Below, one piece after another: positions 59,101 to 64,000 of a DNA stretch of 64,000 nucleotides (position 1 is the first letter of the stretch; every line of letters starts with the position of its first letter). The translations under genes and the position numbers were made by a program. The notes under the pieces were generated by a model. The model was not told the origin of the DNA, searched no databases, and saw nothing but the letters and a program-made list of their open reading frames with translations. The DNA is from Piscinibacter lacus (GTDB lineage: Bacteria > Pseudomonadota > Gammaproteobacteria > Burkholderiales > Burkholderiaceae_C), in the NCBI RefSeq assembly GCF_016735685.1, contig NZ_JAERRA010000001.1, forward strand, positions 310,001 to 374,000. Direction: 5' to 3'.

Positions 59101-60233
59101 GGCAAGGCACTCCCCAGGCGCAGCAGCGCCTGCTCGACGGCGGTGGTGATGGGAAAGCTCAGCAGCACCACATGCAGGGTCAGCAGCGTGGACAGGCCGT
59201 CCAACGGTCGCCGTGCCCAGGCCGGCGGCTGGGGCAGGCGCGGCGCCAGGGCCTGCCAGCGCCGCAGCAGGGCCAGGGCCAGGCCGTGGTACAGGCCCCA
59301 GAGCAGGTAGTGCATCGACAGCGCATGCCAAAGCCCCAGCACCACCATCGACGCCACCACCGCCAGGCCCGGCTGGCGGCGCCAGGCCAGCACCGGCGCG
59401 AAGACATGGTCGCGGCACCAGGCGGCCAGCGAGACGTGCCAGCGCTGCCAGAAATCCGCCAGGTTGCGGGCGCGGTAGGGATGGTTGAAGTTCTCGATCA
59501 GGCGCCAGCCCAGCATGGCGCTGCTGCCCAGGGCCACGTCGCTGCAACCGCTGAACACCACATAGAGCGGCAGCCACATCAGCAGGGCCGACACGTAGAC
59601 ACCCAGCAGGCCGGGTTGCGCGGCGGTCTCGGCCAGGGCCGGCGCCAGCTTGGCGGCCAGCAGCCCGCCGCCGATCACGACGATCTTGAAGACGCCGACC
59701 AGCACCCGCTCCAGGCCTTGCGAGCACTGGGCCGCGTCCCAGCGGCGGCGGCGGCTGTCGCGCAGGAAATCGTCGAAGCGGTGGATCGGGCCGACCGCCA
59801 GCGCGCCGGGCAGGAACTGGTAGGCCAGCAGCTCGTCCAGGGTGTGCGGCCGCAGGCTGCCCTTGTAGGACGCGACCAGGTAGTGGATCAGCCGCAGGCT
59901 GTAGAAGGCCGCGCCCAGGGGCAGCAGCACCGTCTCGCCCTGACCGGCCAGGGCCTGCACCGGCCCGGTCGCCAGGGCCATGACATAGGCCAGCGCGACC
60001 GCAGCCACCGCCACACCCAGCACCCAGCCGCGCTGCGGCCCGCGCTGCACCAGGGCCCGGCTGCCCAGGGTGCCGGCCAGCAGCCAGACCAGCGACAGCG
60101 GCGACACGCTGGCCAGCAGCCCGGCGCCGCAGGCAGCCACGCCGCCCAGTTGCCAGCGCGCCGGCAGCCGCCAGCCCAGCAGCACGGCCAGGCCGGACCA
60201 GCCCAGCACGAGCAGCAGCAGGTCCGTGCTCAT
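59097..60233 (-). CDS. MBOAT family O-acyltransferase
   Basis: This is a 378-residue MBOAT with about ten membrane segments. It has VVFSGCSDVALGSS, NFNHPYRARNLADFWQRWH and SLAAWCRDHVFAPV, all as in AlgI/DltB. The catalytic histidine is in GLWHALSMHYLLWGLYHG near residue 305, in the family position. It would transfer an acyl group from a carrier across the membrane. It overlaps the SGNH gene upstream and the microprotein gene downstream by 4 bp each. It is shorter than AlgI (about 480-520 residues), closer to DltB. Confidence 0.88.
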   Translation of the reverse strand: MSTDLLLLVLGWSGLAVLLGWRLPARWQLGGVAACGAGLLASVSPLSLVWLLAGTLGSRALVQRGPQRGWVLGVAVAAVALAYVMALATGPVQALAGQGETVLLPLGAAFYSLRLIHYLVASYKGSLRPHTLDELLAYQFLPGALAVGPIHRFDDFLRDSRRRRWDAAQCSQGLERVLVGVFKIVVIGGGLLAAKLAPALAETAAQPGLLGVYVSALLMWLPLYVVFSGCSDVALGSSAMLGWRLIENFNHPYRARNLADFWQRWHVSLAAWCRDHVFAPVLAWRRQPGLAVVASMVVLGLWHALSMHYLLWGLYHGLALALLRRWQALAPRLPQPPAWARRPLDGLSTLLTLHVVLLSFPITTAVEQALLRLGSALP

Positions 60234-61198
60234 GCCCCCGGCCCCGCAAGCGCCTGCGCCGCCGCACCGGCCGGCAGGCTCGCCGCCCTAGCTTGCAGCC
60301 AGCGCGCCAGGGCCTCGCGCAGCCAGGCGCTGTAGCGGGCCTGGCCGGATGCGCGCAGGTGCGCGGCATCGAAGAACTCGGCGTCCTCAAAGCGCAGCGG
60401 CGCCGACCAGTGCCGCCAGCCGCGCCCGGCGTCTGCCCGGGCCAGGGCCTCGACTTCATGCCGGGCGAGCGGTCCGGCCATCAGGGCCTGGGCAAAGGGC
60501 GCGCGCGGCAGGCTCAGCAGGGCGATCTCGGTGCCTGCGGCGTGCAGGCAGTCCAGGCTGTGCTGCCAGCTTTGCAGGGCTTCGGGCGCGGCGGGCTGCC
60601 AGCCGCGCAGGGCCTCGGCCTGGCGGGCTTGCAGCTCGGCAGGGCTCAGGCGCTGGGGCGGCCCGATGCGGCCTTCGGGCTGCCAGCCGTCCCGCGTGCG
60701 GCCCAGGTTGTCGGCCAGCAGGTAGGGATGGCGGCGGCCCCAGAGCAGGCCCAGCCGCTCCAGGTTCTCGCGGTAGTGCTGGCGCAGCCGCTGGCCGGGG
60801 CTTTCGACCGGCTCGCGCTGCCAGATCAGCAGGTCGGCCTGCACCAGCAGCAAGGCCGGCGGCTGCCGGCACAGGGCGGCCAGGGCCGGGGCCAGGTCCG
60901 CCGGCTTGGCGCTGTTCCAGTTGATGCGGACGAAGTCCAGCGGCAGGCCCTGGCGCAGTTCGCCGTCGAAAGCCACGCCGAAGCGCAGCTTGGAATCGCC
61001 CAGGGCCACCACCCGCGGGCCATGGCGCGGCGGCTCGTCCAGCCGGGCCAGGTTCAGGTAGGGCCCGGCCAGGGCCGGCAGGCCGGGCCAGAGCCGGTCC
61101 AGCGTCAGCATCAGCAGGGCCAGGCCCAGCGCGCCGCCCAGGGCCACGGACCAGACCCAGGCCGGCGCGCCGCCCCCCGGCGCGTGGGCCGTGCTCAT
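60230..61198 (-). CDS. Membrane-anchored SGNH-like protein (DltD/AlgJ-like)
   Basis: This is a 322-residue protein with one N-terminal membrane segment (about residues 14-34) and an exposed domain. VVALGDSKLRFG has the GDS nucleophile block (S69), and FFDAAHLRASGQARYS near the C-terminus has the D-x-x-H pair of SGNH enzymes. The arrangement of one anchor plus an SGNH domain, next to an MBOAT gene, is that of DltD, AlgJ/AlgX or PatB, which accept the acyl group outside and put it on the final substrate. It overlaps both neighbours by 4 bp. The identification as an acyltransferase is inferred. Confidence 0.75.
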   Translation of the reverse strand: MSTAHAPGGGAPAWVWSVALGGALGLALLMLTLDRLWPGLPALAGPYLNLARLDEPPRHGPRVVALGDSKLRFGVAFDGELRQGLPLDFVRINWNSAKPADLAPALAALCRQPPALLLVQADLLIWQREPVESPGQRLRQHYRENLERLGLLWGRRHPYLLADNLGRTRDGWQPEGRIGPPQRLSPAELQARQAEALRGWQPAAPEALQSWQHSLDCLHAAGTEIALLSLPRAPFAQALMAGPLARHEVEALARADAGRGWRHWSAPLRFEDAEFFDAAHLRASGQARYSAWLREALARWLQARAASLPAGAAAQALAGPGA

Positions 61199-63048
61199 GC
61201 CTTGGCGCGCACCAGGTCCAGGGCCTTGTCGAGGCGGTCCAGGGCCATCACCTCGCGCGGCGAGAGCTGCAAGCCGAACTCGGCCTCCAGCGCGACGACC
61301 AGCTCGATGTGGGCCAGCGAATCCCAGCCCGGCACTTGGTCGGGCGGGGCTTGCAGGTCCAGGGCCTCGGGCCGCTGGTGGAAGCACAGGCCGGCGACAC
61401 GCCGCAGCCGGCTTTCGAGATCGGCCTCGTGGGCCGCGGCCGGGCGGGCGGCGGGGCCGCGAGCCTCGGTCTCGGCCAGCAGTTGGCGGGCTGCGTCGAG
61501 CATCACCTTGCCCGAGCGGCCGCGCGGCAGCGCGTCCACGCAGACCAGGCGGCTCGGCAGCTTGCGCGGCTCCAGGTGCTGCTGGCAGTGGCGGAGCAGC
61601 GCCTCGCGGTCCACGCCCTCGGCCACCACCAGGGCGGCCACGGTCTCGCCCCAGGTCGCGTCGGGCAGGCCGAAGGTCACGGCCTCGCGCACGCCGGGGT
61701 GGCGTTGCAGCACCTCGGTCACTTCCTCGGGGTGGATGTTGTAGCCGCCGCGGATGACGATGTTCTTCTTGCGGCCGACGATCCAGTGGAAGCCGTCGGC
61801 ATCGCGGCGCGCGATGTCGCCGGTGTGGAACCAGCCCTCGCGCATCACCTCGGCGGTTTGCGCCGGATCGCGGAAGTAGCCGCTCATCAGCAGGGCGCCG
61901 CGCATCAGCAGCTCACCGCTTTCGCCTTCGGCCACCGGCTGGCCCTCGGCATCGACGATGCGCAGCTCGCAATCCACCGGCCGGCCGATGCTGCCGGGCG
62001 GGCCGCTGTCGGCCGCCGGGCCGGCGAAGACGCCGCCCACCACCGTCTCGGTCAGGCCGTAGACATTGATCAGCGGCACCTTGAACTGCGCCTGCACGCC
62101 GGTCCACAGCTCGGCCTCAAGCTGCGCGCCGCAGGAGATCAGCAGCTTGAAGTCGCCGCCCTGGAAGGCATCGCGCTGCTCGCCGCCCAGCCGCAGCATC
62201 AGGGCCAGCATGGTCGGCACCGTCACCATGTGGGTGATGCGCAGTTGCCAGACGGTGTCGAGCAGCGCGGCCAGCCGCGTCACCTCGAAGGCCATCGGCC
62301 GGTGCAGGGTGGCGCGGGCGAAGAAGGCCATCACCGGGCCCTGGATCATGCCGTCGGCATGCGAAAGCATCAGGGTGTTCAGGATGCGGCTGGCCGGCGT
62401 GTAGCCATAGACCCGCTGCAGCGTGGCCAGGTGGGCGAACAGCGCGCGGTGCGAAACCGCCACCCCCTTGGGCTGGCTGGTCGTGCCGGAGGTGAAGAGG
62501 ATGTAGGCCAGGCCCTCCGCCGGCAAGGCCGCGGGCGGCGCGGCGGGCGGCTGCGCGGCCAGCTCGGCCAGCAGGCCTTCGAGCTGCGGGCCGCGGCCCA
62601 GCAGGCGGCCCATCAAGCGGCCCTTGGGCGGCTCCACCCACGGCACCACGGCGGCTTGCGGCGCCGGCTGGCCGGCCGACCACCATGCGGCTTGCAGCGC
62701 CGGGTCCAGCACCAGCAGGGCCGGCTCGGCGGTGTCGACCAGGGCGCGGGCGCGCTCGGGGCCGGTGTCGGGGTCGAGGTGGATGGCCGTCACGCCATTG
62801 CAGACCAGGGCGATGAAGAGCATCGCCACCTCGACCTCGTCGCGCATCGAATACACCAGCCGGTCCCCCGGCTTCAGGCCGCGCGCGGCCAGCCAGCCGG
62901 CCACCTGGTCGATGCGCTGGCGCAGCTCGCCGAAGCTGACGCTGCGCGTCGGCGTCACCAGCCAGGCCTGGCGGGCGGTCTCGGGATCGGCCAGGGCCGC
63001 ATAGACGGCATGCACCGGCGAGGCGGAGTCGGGGGCAGTGGGGTTCAT
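61195..63048 (-). CDS. Adenylating enzyme fused to acyl carrier protein
   Basis: This is a 617-residue protein. Residues 1-520 form an ANL-superfamily enzyme: YILFTSGTTSQPKGVAVSH (A3), INVYGLTETVVGG (A5), GWFHTGDIARRD (A7), GRKKNIVIRGGYNIHPEEV (A8) and LPRGRSGKVM (A10) with its lysine. A carrier domain follows after an Ala-rich linker, with the phosphopantetheine serine in PGWDSLAHIEL (about residue 577). It can thus activate an acid and load it on its own carrier. A7/A8 are more like acyl- or aryl-acid ligases than D-alanine ligase DltA. The start overlaps the upstream gene by ATGA. Confidence 0.88.
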   Translation of the reverse strand: MNPTAPDSASPVHAVYAALADPETARQAWLVTPTRSVSFGELRQRIDQVAGWLAARGLKPGDRLVYSMRDEVEVAMLFIALVCNGVTAIHLDPDTGPERARALVDTAEPALLVLDPALQAAWWSAGQPAPQAAVVPWVEPPKGRLMGRLLGRGPQLEGLLAELAAQPPAAPPAALPAEGLAYILFTSGTTSQPKGVAVSHRALFAHLATLQRVYGYTPASRILNTLMLSHADGMIQGPVMAFFARATLHRPMAFEVTRLAALLDTVWQLRITHMVTVPTMLALMLRLGGEQRDAFQGGDFKLLISCGAQLEAELWTGVQAQFKVPLINVYGLTETVVGGVFAGPAADSGPPGSIGRPVDCELRIVDAEGQPVAEGESGELLMRGALLMSGYFRDPAQTAEVMREGWFHTGDIARRDADGFHWIVGRKKNIVIRGGYNIHPEEVTEVLQRHPGVREAVTFGLPDATWGETVAALVVAEGVDREALLRHCQQHLEPRKLPSRLVCVDALPRGRSGKVMLDAARQLLAETEARGPAARPAAAHEADLESRLRRVAGLCFHQRPEALDLQAPPDQVPGWDSLAHIELVVALEAEFGLQLSPREVMALDRLDKALDLVRAKA

Positions 63049-64000
63049 GCGGTGAACATCGAAGGAAGCTGGGGCCGCAGCAACTTGCCGTGCGCGCCGC
63101 GCGGCAGGCTGGGGACGAAACGGATGCGCGAGGGCGCGCGGGCGGTGCCGAGCAGGCGGGCGACATGCGCGATCAGCGCCGCCTGCAGCGCGGTGCCTTC
63201 CGCCTCGTGGGCGGTCGCCGGGCGCAGCACCACCAGGGCCGCGATGCGCTCGATGCCCACGCCGGCGGGCAGGCCGCAGACGGCGGCTTCCAGCACGGCG
63301 GCATGGGTTTCCAGGGCCTGCTCGACCTCGGCCGGCGCGACCTTCTCGGTGCCCGCCGTCTTGATGAAATGCGCGAGACGCCCGACCAGATGCACCCGGC
63401 CCTGCGCATCGCGCCGGGCCAGGTCGCCGGTGGCCAGCCAGCCCTGGGCGTCGAAGGGCCCGGCCGGCCCCCGCCAGTAGCCCGCGCTGGGGTGGCGCTG
63501 GTGCACCTGAAGCTCGCCGACGGCCTCGACCGCGTCCTCGGGCAGGGTGGCGCCCGCGGCATCGACCAGGCGGATGCGGCAGCCCACCGGGCGGCCGAGG
63601 CTGCGGTCCTGCGGGTCCCAGCCGGCCAGGGCCTGGCTCAGGCACAGGCCCACCGTCTCGGTCAGGCCGTAGTAGTTCAGTACCGGCAGGCCTTCGGCGG
63701 CATGGAAGCGCTGCACCTCGACCGGGTCCAGATCGGCCCCGGTGCAATACAGCGCGCGCACGCCGGTCCAGGTGTCGGCCGGCAGGCGCTGGCGCCAGAG
63801 ATTGGCCTGCCGCACCAGCAGCGGCGCGGCCACCACGCGCTGGGGCCGGCGCGCGTGGATCTGCCCGAGCAGCGCGAAGACATCGGCCCGCGTGGCCGGC
63901 GGCGAAACCAGCCACGCCATGCCGGCCAGCGGCGCGGCCAGCAGGCCGTTGCGCAAGCCGCTCATGGTGTGCGGCTCGGCCAGGTTGAGCAGGCGCTCGC
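63045..64000 (-). CDS. AMP-binding (adenylating) enzyme, 5' end outside window
   Basis: The frame is open to the right edge of the window (beyond the first visible ATG at 63965), so only the C-terminal 318 residues are seen. They include VLNYYGLTETVGL (A5), GWLATGDLARRD (A7), GRLAHFIKTAGTEKVAPAEVEQAL (A8) and LPRGAHGKLLRP (A10, lysine kept). It is a second ANL enzyme, without a carrier domain at its end. It overlaps the next gene by 4 bp. Having two adenylating enzymes in one operon is unusual for Dlt-type systems. Confidence 0.85.
   Translation of the reverse strand, partial: ERLLNLAEPHTMSGLRNGLLAAPLAGMAWLVSPPATRADVFALLGQIHARRPQRVVAAPLLVRQANLWRQRLPADTWTGVRALYCTGADLDPVEVQRFHAAEGLPVLNYYGLTETVGLCLSQALAGWDPQDRSLGRPVGCRIRLVDAAGATLPEDAVEAVGELQVHQRHPSAGYWRGPAGPFDAQGWLATGDLARRDAQGRVHLVGRLAHFIKTAGTEKVAPAEVEQALETHAAVLEAAVCGLPAGVGIERIAALVVLRPATAHEAEGTALQAALIAHVARLLGTARAPSRIRFVPSLPRGAHGKLLRPQLPSMFTA

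Overview
The window is a very GC-rich, gene-dense stretch of a betaproteobacterial chromosome that includes the replication origin. The leftward block rpmH-rnpA-yidD-yidC-mnmE faces the rightward block dnaA-dnaN-gyrB. mnmG-rsmG-parA-parB with parS sites lies about 35 kb away, and pilT/pilU, ubiA, PrkA-YeaH-SpoVR and glycine-rich RRM genes are present. This fits the order Burkholderiales (a Sphaerotilaceae- or Comamonadaceae-like bacterium). The species cannot be named from the sequence alone.

Layout, 1-13.5 kb: the end of lptC, a short-chain dehydrogenase, an RRM protein, a small EF-hand protein, a candidate structured RNA, a TSUP permease, a secreted alpha/beta hydrolase with an ABC exporter pair, then mnmG-rsmG-parA-(hydrolase)-parB. 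Three ParB-binding sites lie inside mnmG and rsmG.

13.5-36 kb: the PrkA/YeaH/SpoVR stress module; a D-lactate dehydrogenase-like flavoprotein; a PQQ-type beta-propeller lipoprotein; cobalamin adenosyltransferase; glyoxalase I; a DAHP synthase preceded by what looks like a complete aromatic-amino-acid attenuator (23-codon Tyr/Phe/Trp-rich leader, antiterminator and terminator); tldD; rsmI-yraN-diaA-dolP; pilT-pilU; yggS-proC; and an acyltransferase.

36-50.6 kb: an HMA protein, ubiA, an ECF sigma/anti-sigma pair, a phosphoesterase, a SEC-C protein, and the origin block with perfect DnaA boxes on both sides of dnaA.

50.6-56.9 kb: an accessory island with visibly lower GC in its middle. It holds an IS110/IS1111-type transposase beside an integron-like core site, two cassette-like genes (a PD-(D/E)XK-like protein and a HEPN-domain protein), an attC-like hairpin, and a YjjJ-type HipA gene split by an IS3 element with a clean 4-bp target duplication.

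56.9-64 kb: a tightly overlapping leftward operon that resembles a Dlt-type O-acylation machine. It encodes two adenylating enzymes (one fused to a carrier protein), a membrane-anchored SGNH protein, an MBOAT acyltransferase, a 45-residue membrane microprotein and a zinc-ribbon methyltransferase-like protein. With the attenuator and the HEPN/nuclease cassettes, this is the most promising material for new biology here.
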